From positions 7,445,001 through 7,509,000 of the forward strand of contig CM076151.1 in NCBI GenBank assembly GCA_038025085.1: a stretch of 64,000 nucleotides of DNA, read 5' to 3'. The translations under genes and the position numbers were made by a program. Positions within the stretch are counted from its first letter, which is position 1; the number at the start of each line of letters is the position of its first letter. The stretch comes from Tetragonia tetragonoides. Its lineage: Eukaryota; Streptophyta; Magnoliopsida; Caryophyllales; Aizoaceae. Below the pieces are notes generated by a model. The model ran no database searches and was not told the DNA's origin. It saw nothing but the letters and a program-made list of their open reading frames with translations. Shown one piece after another: positions 1 through 11,374 of the stretch.

Positions 1-13
1 ATATATTGTGCAG

Positions 14-1287
14 GAAATGGATAATGAGAGACTGAAACTGGAGCATGTACAGCTATTAGAAGAAAATAGTGGGTTGCGTGTGCAGAATCAAAAAATATCA
101 GAAGAAGCTTCTTATGCTAAAGAACTTGCTTCTGCAGCCGCTGTTGAGCTGAAAAATTTAGCTGCTGAGGTGACAAGAATTTCATTGCAAAATGCGAAAC
201 TAGAAAAAGATTTGCAAGCTGCTCGTGAATTCAGTCACTCTCGAGGCGCTCAAAATGGTGGCAATCGTAAATATGGTGATAGCATGAAGGCTGGACGAAA
301 AGGCCGATATCCAGGTCGAGCTAATGATGTTTCTGGAGGTGTATATGATGACTTTGACTCTTATAGTTTGGATGCGGAAGACCTTAAGATGGAATTGCAA
401 GCGCGGAAGCAGAGGGAGGCAGCTCTTGAAGCTGCTTTAGCTGATAAAGAACTTGTAGAAGAGGAATACAGGAAAAAGGTAGAAGAGGCCAAGAGACGGG
501 AGCAAACCCTTGAGAATGATTTAGCAAATATGTGGGTCCTTGTTGCAAAGTTGAAGAAGGAAGGAGGTAGCATTTCTGAGTCTAAAGCTGATGAAAGGTT
601 AAGTGACGGAGATGTTTTAAATGGACATAAGACTATTGATGTCGATAAAAATGGCTCCGTCAAAGAAGCACAATCGTTGGAGATCACAAAACCAGCGCAA
701 GAGGCCCCTAGCACAGAGCCTTTGGTTGCTCGGCTGAAGGTATAGTTAGAAAGTGCTTTATCCTTGGTTTCTTGTGTTCTCCTCAACTAGCATGGATATA
801 GGACATTGTAGTTGTGATCTATCGTACCTGGTGCAGTTGTAAATAGTAGTAGTAAATAGTTGTAGTAACTAGTATATTCAAATTATCATGGGTTGCTGTG
901 TGGATGTAACTTATGGCTTCTGTGGGCTTTCCATTTATCTTGAGTAGTGGATTTTGTACACTAATAAATCCTGTTGATGGTATCAGGCAAGAATGCAGGA
1001 GATGAAGGAGAAAGAGAAGTACATGGGCAATGTAGATACGAGTTCTCATCTTTGCAAAGTTTGTTACGAGTCACCTACAGCAGCAATTCTTCTTCCTTGC
1101 CGTCATTTTTGTTGTAAGCTATTTTGCTTTCTCCTTTTCACCAACCTTCCATGCCTACCCTTTCAAGTTAGTTTGACGTGTTATTGTATTAATCTTTGCA
1201 GTGTGTAAACCTTGTTCGCTTGCTTGTTCAGAATGTCCAATATGCCGCACAAATATATCAGATAGAATTTTTGCATTCACTTCATGA
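14..1287 (+). CDS. Kinesin-like protein, KIN-7 subfamily with C-terminal RING finger (3' end only)
   Basis: This is the C-terminal part of a plant KIN-7 kinesin; the motor domain lies upstream of the window. Exons read 14-739, 987-1113 and 1202-1287, all with GT-AG borders and continuous phase. The first is alpha-helical and charged, typical of the coiled-coil stalk. The last two encode a C3HC4 RING: a CKVC pair, then CRHFC, then a cysteine cluster ending in CPIC, followed by a short tail ending FAFTS. The RING tail is characteristic of the organelle-annotated KIN-7D-like branch in Arabidopsis (known family, recalled). Microtubule-based transport is the expected role; RING-dependent ubiquitin ligase activity is possible but not shown. 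After the stop, GT- and AG-like sites near 1314 and 1420 could form a 3'-UTR intron. Family assignment is confident; the exact paralog is not. Confidence 0.85.
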
Positions 1288-2060
1288 CGATGCCTTGTAC
1301 GCCCTTGATTTGAAGGTATAGAACGCCAACTAAAAGAGTGTTATTGTTGATACAGCTGTATGGTTTTATTCTTCTCAAGTCTTTCAGCCAAATCTTATGT
1401 TTGTTTTTGTTCTATGCAGGGCTGGTAAATTTTATATATTTGCAGATTTTCTGTACCAAGGCTGGTGCATATTCTTTTATTAGTTAACCTGTATCTATTT
1501 CTCACTGGTATATTAAGCTTTTCCGTCTCCCCCCTTGCTGTTACCTTATTTCTGCAAGGCTCTGTAAAACAAGAACTCGAGACAGAAAGGTGAAGGCGGG
1601 GGGAAGTGAGGAAAGAAAACATACATGAAAAGGTAACAGACTGCTGCATGTTGGTTGCTTTGGAGTATGCAGCAGATTGTTGCAATGTATACCCTGTTCA
1701 TTGTTATGTATAGAAAGATAAGCGTAAGCTTGCTTCCCAAGAGAAAAATATCGTTCTCTTCGCACACAATTTTCTGATCACCTAGCTGGACTGGACTTCA
1801 TTGAATTCCCCCACCCTCTTTGCTTTCTTTTCTCATTGAGATTTTTAAAATTTTGCTTCTTTTAACTTGTGGTGACAAACTGACAACTAAGAACTAACAA
1901 CAGAATAGACAATTTGCATTGAGTTTTGTTTTAGTACTTTTTGGATGGTATTTGAGGAGTTGCTGAAGGAGGTTGTTCAGAAGTTTTGGAGGGGAAGTGA
2001 TGCAATCACTTTGAAGTTAAACTATTAGGACAGTGGAGAGCCCATAACGGACCAATCGGC
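1288..2060. other. 3' UTR and spacer after the kinesin gene
   Basis: No coding sequence is supportable. The first few hundred bases are T-rich and probably transcribed as the 3' UTR. The remainder is AT-rich spacer leading into the LTR remnant. Confidence 0.5.
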
Positions 2061-2248
2061 TCGGATACCACTTTGTTAGGGGAACACCAAGGAGGGACCC
2101 CAAACCCACTGTAGCACGTAAGCCAGATGAGATTTAATCCCAAAACCAAAAGGCAATAGGAAGAGTAACCGGCCACTAAGATTTTATAGTAGAGCCATCC
2201 TCACCAATATTCCGATGTGAAACACTCAATTCACATATGAACCTAACA
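2061..2248 (-). mobile_element. Single LTR plus primer-binding site of a TRIM-like retrotransposon
   Basis: Read on the minus strand, 2248 to 2074 is a 175-bp LTR-like unit beginning TGTTAGG and ending CCTAACA. It is followed three bases later by TGGTATCCGAGC, one mismatch from TGGTATCAGAGC, the usual initiator-tRNA-Met primer-binding site of plant LTR elements. No coding region and no second LTR follow, so this is a truncated small element rather than a complete one. TAAACTATT occurs at both edges (near 2019 and 2249) and may be the remains of a target duplication, or chance. Confidence 0.75.
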
Positions 2249-2634
2249 TAAACTATTCAAGCCGAACAAAATGCTCTGTATGTTTCACTTTACAAGATTA
2301 CAACATTTACAAGTGCTTATATTGATAAATCAGACTATGCAGCCAGACGTGAAATCGCATTTGCTAGTGTGCTGTGGTATCTACCTTGGAGGGCTGGAGA
2401 CCTCGTTTAGCCGAAGGGAAATTGGCTTTTAGGTACCACTTTCAGCCACCAGACTCACAAAGGCTCTCTCTGCAGATCTTTTCTGAAAATTTTCATGTGA
2501 ATTTCTCATCGGTGGTCCAAGTTACTTAATTAGTTTTGTTGGGAGGGTACAATTGATCAACTAGGTGGTTTTTCCATTCAATTATGTCTAAGGAGTATTT
2601 ATTTATTTAATTTATTTTTTATTTATTTTATTTT

Positions 2635-2847
2635 TTTTGATGCGAGGAAACATGAGCCACTACTCTTTGAGTGTGCACCTGATAAAACCCAAGTGTATGC
2701 AATAGCTTGCAAACCACACACACCAGGCAAACCAACAAGATAAATCTTGTAGACAAGCTCAGCAAAGAGGCCTAGTGAGAAGTGAACCCATGACCTTTGT
2801 CATGAAATTTCAACCCCATGACCAACTCCACTACCCCTTTCAAGATA
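2635..2847 (-). mobile_element. SINE, family I, copy 1
   Basis: On the minus strand the element runs from a TTGAAAGG-like start through a degenerate pol III B box (GGGTTCACTTCTC) to a conserved 3' block with CACTCAAAGAGTAGTG and TCCTCGCATC, then an A-rich tail interrupted by T (2603-2640 on the plus strand). The same 3' block is found at 20538-20685 and 43823-44032, both on the plus strand. The 5' boundary is estimated by alignment with copy 2. Confidence 0.7.
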
Positions 2848-3542
2848 AGAACGAGACTCCAGTCCACCCTACCCAGCTCATTTTGTGCCCAAAAAGCTAT
2901 GTCGGACTGGGTCAGGTCGTGTATGACATGACCAAGCTTTTTGTGAACGTTTCCTGTGGGTAAAAAGTGTGGTAGCACTTCAATGTATGTATGGATTGAA
3001 CTATACAGAAGTCCTAGAGGCCTGGTACATGAGCAGCATAACCAACTAAAGATTCAAGACATAAATTTGAATTTTTCTCTTCCATATAATCAACTGGAAT
3101 CCAAAAATAAAATGTGGAACTAAAACTCTAAAAACAATCACAAAAAACTCAAATAATGCGGCCTCATGCATGAAGGCGTGATATCTGTGAGCAAAAAAGT
3201 ACTACCTCCAGATAAAAAAAACAAAAAAACAAAGGTGATACGTCATACATGAAAACCGCCACATAAAAGAGTTTTTGAAAAATCAAAACAAAACAAAAAG
3301 ACGATATACAATTGCTGATGGGGTATGATTTCCGTGAAGATGGTTGCCTGCCTAAGCCTTGTACAGTTGTACTTGTACCTTAGCAGGAAAAAACATTTTG
3401 CATACTGTTGGTTTTGTTTCTTTTTTTTTTTTCCAATTCCAAATTGCCATAAAATATTTTTGGCTGTTATATATGAAACCGTGTGGGCTAAAATTTCCAA
3501 GTTCATTTTTTCTTTTTGATGGGCTGCCATGAATTAAAGTTA
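2848..3542. other. Spacer downstream of the BBX gene
   Basis: AT-rich sequence with A runs around 3216-3300 and a T run near 3420. It probably includes the 3' UTR of the minus-strand BBX gene. No gene is supportable. Confidence 0.4.
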
Positions 3543-5906
3543 TTACAATGTTCCAAGGAAGATGGCAGGAAAATGAGAAGTTATAGGTGGTCCCTGATGA
3601 TGAAGCTCCCACATTCTTGAATAATCGTCAGAAGAAGCATATGATGGACCCATACTTTCTTCAACTTGCTGATTTACATTAAATTGCCTTGTATTTGTGT
3701 AATCAAAAGTCTGCAAAATAAATAGAATCACAATATTATTATTTCATTCGGTAAGATTAGTAGAATCACAGAATCTTGTCTATGTATTTGCACGTTTTTT
3801 TTCCCACATCTATGTATTACACTTGTGAAGAAGGTAACTCAATAGTCATGGCTAGAGAGATATGGCGGTTTCGGAATACATGATACAGCTACTGCACATA
3901 GATTTGACACAGGATGTCCGGTGTCCCAGGTATTGAATTCTACCAATTGGGTATTGAATTCTTCTCAATGTATGAGAATAAACTATAAACCCTGACCTTA
4001 TCTTTCTAGCATGAACAGGTATATATTATCTTAATACATTATGCAGTACTCAATAATCATTGGGTGAGGATAAAATTTTGCAACTCTAATATCTAATCTC
4101 AGTCTTGGCTCCACCCAATAATGCATTACTCCTAGCGACTTGGATTGGATATAATGGGTCCCTATTAGGTTATGGTGAGTAAGTATAGACGAAGATTGAT
4201 GTTATGAGTTCCGGGAAAAATGTACCAAATACATAAGTTTCACAATGACACCACCTCATTAATGTTATCGAAGTGTAGACAAGTTTCTGGTAATTACGTA
4301 TATGTTCGTAAAACATTGTTGATGTGGTATTTCAATGAAATTTAGCGTGTGTTTGAAGAGATTTTAAAATATCTTTCAAGTTATGGACTCAATAACTTAT
4401 GTTTAGATGCTACTCTCACAAGCATCTAAAATTAAGCTCTTGAACGCACAACTTATAAGCTCTCCCAAACATAGTCTTAATCTAATAGAAAATTTTCTTT
4501 AACGTTTTTTTTTTTTAAAAATTTCTTAAAAAGGTAAATAATAGGCAGAAGAGGTTATAAAAAGGATGTTACTGCAAACCTTACAATGGTCATGAGAAGC
4601 AGAGGAAGATCCAAGCAAATCATCCAATCTCCACTCAGGCAAGGTCTCCATTAGATACTCCGAGATAGTATTGCTAGTCGAAATCGAACCTTCTTCGCTA
4701 AACTGATTATAATTTGTTGTCATTGTCGTTGTCGTTGTTGTTGATGGGGTTGTGGCTATATTGTTGTTGTTAGAGTTGTTGTATGAATGTTGGCTAAACA
4801 TGTCATGATCATAAGTGCTAGAAACTGTAGCTGATCTGTTATTTCTGGAACTTGGTTCAGAAGAGCTAGATGAAAGTGGTGAAGAATTTGGATACGTAGT
4901 TGCTGAAGCTGAAAGTTTTACACCAGTTAAAAGAAATCTATTATGGGTTTTGGTATGTTCATTGGCTTTATGTATTGGAATGTCACATTCTCTGCAAAGT
5001 ATTGCTCTGTCTTCCCTACAGAACAAGAACGCTCGTCTTTCCTGTAATTAAACACACATTTATACCAAATATTAGAACATTTTACTCATAATTTTGAATA
5101 ATTACAGTTCGGGATGGTTGCGAGTTGCAAGTTATTGGTTTTCAAAAAAAATTTATATCCTTGTAGAAATTTTATTTAGAGTTCGAATTTTTTTTTACCT
5201 AGGTTGGTATAACCATAGAAAAACTTCCTCCTTTAAGAATTTTGACTTTTATTATGTGCATAACCTAATAAAACAGTTATGAGCTTATGACCCATTTTCT
5301 TTCAAACACCAAACCCATTTTATGACCAAAATAAATGAATAGAAAGCATATTTCACAAAAATTGATTAAATACCTTAAACATATCAAACAATGGGTTAGT
5401 ATCCACTTAGTCAATTAACTACTCAATATTTTGTAATAGCTAATGTCTAATGCAGCTAGTGAAAAGATTAGCAAAGAATTTGATAGTGAGATACCCTATG
5501 TATAAACTAAAATTTTACAACTTTTTTTTACCATTAATTGTGGTATATAACACACTATTTGAAGGGATTTGTTAGGAATCAATATTACAAAAACTCGTAT
5601 GAGACCGCAATCAATATTAAGAGGAGAAACCCATAATTAAGTCTATATCACCTCAGCAAAAACAAATAAAAATGCAGGGATAGAGGAGAAAACAGAGAGA
5701 ATGAGAATGAGAGTATTTACTTGGCAAATGTCACATAGAGGAGCTTCCTTGAGAGAAGGAAGTTGGAGAGAGAAACGATGGTGTTTACTAGCAAGTTTAT
5801 TAGCATGGTGTACCCTATGGTCACATTCTTCACAAAGCGCCGCTTCATCTCCTGCACAAAAAACTGACGCTTCTTGTTTCTCACATACATCACATTGAAT
5901 CTTCAT
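3543..5906 (-). CDS. Double B-box zinc finger transcription factor (BBX20/BBX21/STH2-like)
   Basis: Three exons on the minus strand: 5906-5721, 5041-4580 and 3710-3543, all phase 0, giving 271 aa. Exon 1 holds B-box 1 (C5, C8, C17, D20, C25, C28, H33, H42) and the first cysteines of B-box 2 (CDIC, 58-61). The exon 1/2 junction immediately after CDICQ is the position known in this family. B-box 2 continues in exon 2 (C70, D73, C78, C81), followed by the conserved block [12 protein letters not shown]. Then come Ser, Asn and Thr runs and a conserved [18 protein letters not shown] motif. There is no CCT domain, which places it in structure group IV. Relatives act with HY5 in photomorphogenesis. 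The exon 2 donor is the least certain junction: the stronger-looking GTAAGG three bases upstream would shift into a stop, so AAG|GTTTGC was chosen. A small extra exon could be missing. Confidence 0.85.
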
Positions 5907-6106
5907 TATTTTCTCTTTTTCTCTCTTTTCTCTTTCAACTGAGCTCTCAATTTGTATGAATATATGAATTGAAGATCAAAGGAATGTGTTGATAGATGCC
6001 CAACAAAACAAAACAAACAAAGTGGGTTGAAGAGAGTTTGTGAAAAAGAGAGTTGTAAAGAGAGAGAATGAGATTGGTAGAGCAATTTTTTTAGGTAGAG
6101 AAAGTG

Positions 6107-6119
6107 ATATAATTTATAA
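6107..6119 (-). promoter_or_regulatory. Possible TATA box of the BBX gene
   Basis: A TATAAATTATA-type sequence on the minus strand lies about 200 bp upstream of the BBX start codon. The bases between are pyrimidine-rich on the coding strand, as expected of a plant 5' UTR. Position is suggestive only. Confidence 0.35.
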
Positions 6120-7238
6120 CATGACTTTCACTTTCTTTTCTTTCTGTTTTTTCCCTTTTTGAAGATTAATATTACTAGTGAGAAAGAGAGATTTGATGAG
6201 CAAAAAAAAAAAACAAAAAAAAAAAAAACTTAAATTTAAAAAAAAATTAAGAAAATAAATTGAGAAAGAGAGATATGGGAAAAAGACAAAGGAAGAAGAA
6301 ATGCAAGTTGGGCCTGTGGGTAGATTTGATATCTATCTAAAAGCTTCTATTGAAAAGGGTTGTGATCTTATAAGAGACCTCTCTGGAAATTGAAGGGTAT
6401 GGGAAAGCTCTTTATCTTTGCATTTATTGATACGGGTCTCTCTTAAATCTTAATATACAAAAAAGAAGAAAAAGTGCAAATAAAGAAATTCAAATTGGGT
6501 TAGAGGTAGAGCCCATGATTTGGAAGAATAATTTTAAGACAGGGAAGATGGGCAATGAAGTGTGACAGCTCATTCTGGTTTGCTAGACATTGGAATTGGA
6601 TGGTAAGTAATGGTAACTTCTGTTGAAAGTTGTGTTTTTGTGGGGGAAGAGTTTTTGGAGTTAAATTGATGTAGATAAGTTTCAAACTTGAAATTTAGAT
6701 ATGGAGTTTTAGATAAGGTAGTGTGATCTAGGTAAATCGGAACTGTTTAGTGGCTTAATCGTGCATGTACGATGAAAGTTATGAGGATGGTGAGTATTCA
6801 TTTTGTTGCCGCTATTGGGGAGAGTTATTTTATTATGGGTCTTATTCAAGGTTCTTACCTACTTTCACATGATCAATAAGGGTCTTGCTCAACATGACAT
6901 GTTTCTGCACAAACAACTCAATGTATGTGAGTTTTCTTCAATTCTAAACAAATGAGTCTCAACATCGTATGTTTGAGATTAGAAGTTTAGTTGTTCGTTA
7001 CTTTAATTTATTTACCGTGTGAAATGTATTAGTGTTGAGACCAGCTCAACCAAAAGTTTTAATCGGTAGGAAGTTGAAAGTTTATATTTGTGTTAATCAT
7101 TCGGCAAAAATAATACATGAATGTAACATGTAATAATAATCAAGAAAAAATTCATCACAAGAGACAGAATTTATTCCTATTTCTACTCCATTATTGTCAC
7201 TTACACAGTTATACACCTAACAAATACAGTAAATTATA
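6120..7238. other. Gene-free spacer and distal BBX promoter
   Basis: A-rich tracts at 6208-6250, then ordinary AT-rich sequence. Short open frames here have no family resemblance. Nothing else is supportable. Confidence 0.4.
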
Positions 7239-7574
7239 TGGGTGTGTTCTTTTCCATTTATTGGACCTTACTCAATTAGTGAAAATAAGTGGCAAGATCT
7301 TACTCAATCAGTGAGAATCAGTGGCCAGACCTTATTGAATCAGTGAGAATCAGTGGCAAGACATTACTCAATCAGTGGAAATCAGTGGCATGACCCGCAT
7401 TCTTAATCACAAAATAAATGGCAGAACCTTATTGAATCGGTGAGAATCAGTGGAAAGACCTTATTGAATCAGTGGAAATCAGTGGCAGGACCTTACTCAA
7501 TCAATGAGAATCAGTAACAGAACCTTACTCAATCAGTGAAAATCAGTGAAAATAAGTGGAAAAGAACGTACCCA
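7239..7574. mobile_element. TIR element filled with ~32-bp degenerate tandem repeats
   Basis: Near-perfect terminal inverted repeats TGGGTGTGTTCTTTTCCA and TGGAAAAGAACGTACCCA are flanked by TA on both sides. The interior is about nine imperfect copies of a ~32-bp unit built on ACCTTACTCAATCAGTGAGA plus AATCAGTGGCAAG. No coding capacity. The TA flanks may be a 2-bp target duplication or part of the TIR; superfamily unresolved. Confidence 0.8.
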
Positions 7575-8474
7575 TAGTATTTCACAAAAAGCACACATTA
7601 ATCTCTCGCACTTTGTTTAATTATGTCACTATAAGCCACTTGGGTTTGATCTTTCACTATCTTTCCTTTGCGTGGCACTGACTGTTTAGTGTACTGCTCT
7701 TTTTAAAATTATTTGTTGCCTATGGCAACCAATTTGTGGCTTCAGTTCCTTTGTATAATGGTTTATATAGGCCTTCTTTATTTATTTGCTGTTTGTTCAA
7801 CCAAAAATTAATTATAAAGTCACAAGCCACTAGATCCTAAGGGGTCCTCAAAGCAGAAATAACCAGAACAAATAAGAAAATTATTGCCAACCAAAAATTT
7901 AAAAATAAAAAAATAAAAATCGTTTTGTGATTGTAATGCAAGACATCATGAAAACATTAAGCATGTGGTGTGAACTGTGAATTTGCAAAATGGTACTTAT
8001 GGGAAGACACAAAAACAGAAAAGCGAATTCTTGGTTGCAACTTTTAAAATACTCTTAATAATTATTAAGAGCCCCAAACTTTTTGTGCAATAATAAATGC
8101 AAAAAAGATGGATTAGTTAATTCACACAAATTAAAATAGTTGCACTTTTGCGGTTTGGAGATAAGAAAAATGGCCCCTACTACATTTGCTGTATCCGTAC
8201 CCGTATTCGTATTGTATTCAATAATGGTGGCCATTTTCGTACCTTAGCTTCTTCGCATTATTGAAACTACGTTTTTCTTACACATACGCCTCATTTTCAT
8301 CTCCTTACATTCCATAATGGGACAGGTTGAAATCGGCTCGTATATCATATCAAAAAAAAAAAAAAATGAAATCGGCTCGTATAGCCCCGGAAAGGATGGA
8401 ACCAGCTGGTTGGCCGGTTTGGTTATAAGTCAAACCGGTCAACTTAAAAGGTGGTGCGTGTTTTAAGACTTTGG

Positions 8475-8726
8475 GTGCGTTTTTTAGAGCTTACTCGGTC
8501 AGTTCAGTTCAGTTCAGCTGTGAGTTCAGTGGTTTCAATTTCAGTTAAATGATGTTCAGTTCAGTTCAGTAGTGTTGAGTTCATAAACATACTTTTTGTC
8601 TCACATATCAAGTTATGTTTGATTCAATTCAGTGGTGTCCAGTTCAGTTCAATGGTGTCCAGGTCAGTGAATTCAGTTCAGTTCTGGCAAGTTCAGTTCT
8701 GGCAAGTTCAGCTCTAAAGAACGCAC
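8475..8726. mobile_element. TIR element filled with GTTCAGTTCAG repeats
   Basis: Ends GTGCGTTTTTTAGAGCT and AGCTCTAAAGAACGCAC are inverted repeats with one mismatch. The 252-bp interior is dominated by short GTTCAG/CAGTT units in one orientation on the plus strand. No ORF. No clear target duplication. Its ends resemble those of 7239-7574 and 11178-11374 (core GTTCTTT). Confidence 0.7.
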
Positions 8727-8901
8727 TATTTATTCTCCATCCTCAACTTATTTTTAGTTCAATTTTTGATTGAATTCATTTGAATAACATATCTCATAAA
8801 TAATTTTTTATTCCAAAATCAAGTCAGGAAGATAATTATGTTATCGGAAAATTCTCAAAACATGTTTTTAGATGAGTCTAATATTAATATGCTTGAATGA
8901 G

Positions 8902-9006
8902 ACCCTATGAATGCAGCAGTGTTAAATACTTGTTGGGAGAGCTTTGCCGCTCTTGTGGTCCCACCCGGCTCGGTCCGGATTCAACCGGACGGTCCCAGAC
9001 CAAAAA
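8902..9006 (+). mobile_element. Very short SINE-like insert with 16-bp target duplication
   Basis: A 105-bp, locally GC-rich block ending CCAGACCAAAAAA is flanked by AATATGCTTGAATGAG (8886-8901) and AATATGCTTGAACGAG (9007-9022), a 16-bp duplication with one mismatch. The block contains GGGAGAGCTTTGCCGCTCTTG and a B-box-like GGTCCGGATTCAA. Short A tail plus long duplication indicate LINE-type retroposition. Confidence 0.75.
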
Positions 9007-9547
9007 AATATGCTTGAACGAGTTTTAAATAGTTAAAAATCGAGTTTAAAAAGCTGTACCGGCTATAGCAAAGTACTGAAATAGTGAAGAATTGTTAAGT
9101 CGGCAATGATCTCGTTAGCTTTTGGAATTGATTGCGCCATGACTACCTTGCTTTCCATGCAGTGTGGACTGCGTGTGTGGTCAGTCATAAACCAAAAACC
9201 TATACTTTCTTCAATGACATAAGAATTAAGATCCAATTCAAGAAATCAAGACTTTCAACTGTTTTCTTTATATATATGGCGTAATTGCAAAGTGATCAAA
9301 CATCGTTAATGTAAAATTCTAAAGCTAATATTAGAAAATTCTTGCCGCTTTATAAACAGTTATCACAAGCCACTATCTTTTTATAAAACAAAAGTTGCAT
9401 ATTGACGCATTGTAAGCCATATGTTCATTTCATTTTTCGGTTATTCAACCCACAACGTACGTGTAAAATCAAACTATTACTTGGTGGCAAATTGGCAATT
9501 GATTACTATACTTAGCAAGTGTGAATGCAAGAGATCTTGTGGAAGGA

Positions 9548-10150
9548 GATTGTTGGGGATATTAGAGTGCGGAAGCGAAAACAATCAATCAACCAAGTTA
9601 ATAATCAAGAATAAACAATAAAGATGACACGAGATTTTAACGTGGAAACCCCCAATTGAATGGGAGAAAAAATCACGGGTGACAAGCCACGAAACAAATC
9701 CACTATGAATATGAGAAGAGTACAACGAGCCTCCAATAGCTACTTGAACTATTGAGGATTATAGAGAATTACAATGGAACTCTCAAGAACACTCTCTCTC
9801 CCTAGATGTGGAATATAGGGATGAATAATAGTATATGGTGGCTGGGATAATAACCCACTTAAATAGACCTAAAAGAAACCTAATTAAATTAGGAAACAAG
9901 AGATAGGTCGACAACTCAAAAACGGCCCAATAAAGCCTACCGCGCAGCACTGTATGGTCGGGCGAAAAATCAAGAGCAATTGTGCCCGGTCATACACTAC
10001 CAGTTACAGCTACTGGCCACCACGCATGACCATGCGGAAACTGAAGGTAAACAGTGTATGGTCATGCAGCATCAAAGATACACCAAATGACTTTATTTTG
10101 GGTCACGAATCCAATAGAGATTTTTTGGTGCAGATCCAATGCAATAATTA
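9548..10150. repeat. Unclassified dispersed repeat, LTR-like
   Basis: The stretch starting TGTTGGGGATATTAGAGTGC and continuing with CACGAGATTTTAACGTGGAAACCC has the look of widespread plant LTR-type repeats. The opposite end is not clear, so boundaries are approximate. 9950-10080 contains repeated TGTATGGTC and GCATGACCATGC motifs. No protein domain is recognisable. Confidence 0.4.
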
Positions 10151-10255
10151 GCCACTCGTGGACAAATTAGACCTTTTTGGCACGACCAACTAAGCGAATA
10201 ATATATATACCACCGTAAGATCTGGTGATTAGTAAATGCAAAAGTTGATGGCCGG

Positions 10256-10440
10256 AGTATATAAATGGCGTTAGTTCACTGGTAAATAAAATTTAACTTA
10301 TACTGTAAACCAGGTCATGGGTTTAAACCTGGAAAGCACCTATATAAATTAATTCGTGAAATACCCGATGCCGTGCGTTAGTAAGTGCTCTTTAGCCGAC
10401 CCAAAGAGAAAATTCCTCTTTGCCAAACCAAAATAAAAGA
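10256..10440 (+). mobile_element. SINE with 16-bp target duplication (family VII)
   Basis: The 185-bp element is flanked by AAAAGTTGATGGCCGG (10240-10255) and AAAAGTTTATGGTCGG (10441-10456). Pol III promoter-like boxes are present: TGGCGTTAGTTCACTGG (A-type) and GTCATGGGTTTAAACC (B-type). It ends in CCAAACCAAAATAAAAGAA. No other copy seen in the window. Confidence 0.75.
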
Positions 10441-10715
10441 AAAAGTTTATGGTCGGTGTTTCGAGGTTCACGAAAACTCGTATGAGGCGGCTTGAGGTGC
10501 CTCAAATAAACCTGACATCATGCTTGGTTATAGAGGGGGTCTCAACTTGAGGCGGCCTCATAAAAGACCTTTCGTCAAGGTTTTTTCTTTTATTTTAGGG
10601 GATTGTGTCTGAAGCTAAGGTTTGATCATTACCATTTGTAATTTTCGGTGTTGAAGTTTATAGGTAGTAATAAAATTACGTACTATGTTTTTCTGATTCA
10701 CACTAAGATATACAT

Positions 10716-10800
10716 TGCCGACCACAATAATTACTTCCTCGTACTCACTTGTAGGCACCTCAAAGGGTGAGACAATTGTCCAATGAATTTAAAGTGTCTC
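10716..10800 (+). repeat. Dispersed repeat, copy A of a pair
   Basis: GCCGACCACAATAATTAC followed by GTAGGCACCTCAAAGGGTGAG and GAATTTAAAG matches 11952-12030 over about 80 bp. The family is not recognised; it may be a fragment of a longer dispersed element. Confidence 0.45.
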
Positions 10801-11177
10801 ATTAATTCAACACGAGTTGGGAGATACGCAATCATCATGCTTATCGAGAGGCGAACGCAACTGCGGGTTGACTTGACAACTACAGCCTGATTATTACTGA
10901 CTTTTTTAAAGAGTTTGAGACCCCCAATCCCTAACATGATAAGTGGACTCTTAGAAAACCTTGTTGGATTCACACAACCTAGGTTTTGGTTTTGATGTAG
11001 CTTTATTTTAGTTTTTTTAGCTTGGGCGTTTACCCATTCCATGTAACAAAAACAAAACACAAAAAAGTTGCTTCATTCTTAAGGCGAGATTTGTACACTC
11101 TACATTAATTAAGAGTGTACGAGTCCTTACTACTATGCTACCACTCAATCACACTGATTGATTAACAAAATTACAAA

Positions 11178-11374
11178 GGCCATGTTCTCTTTAGTGAAAA
11201 GGTATAAGACGGTGAGGAACGAAACAGAATGAATTGAAACGGAACGACGCGGATAATGAAACGAAATGTGAGACTAAATAAAGTACAGAATACAAAAAGG
11301 AATAACACAAAACAGAAAGGATTAAAACGGAATAGAACAAAATGCAGCTTGAAGAAGATGAAAAGAACAAGGCC
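11178..11374. mobile_element. TIR element with purine-rich AACGGAA repeat interior
   Basis: Ends GGCCATGTTCTCTTTAGTG and GATGAAAAGAACAAGGCC form inverted repeats sharing GGCC-TGTTCT. The ~150-bp interior is almost pure purine on the plus strand, with repeated AACGGAA, GAATARAAC and GAAACG units. No ORF; target duplication not evident. Confidence 0.65.
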
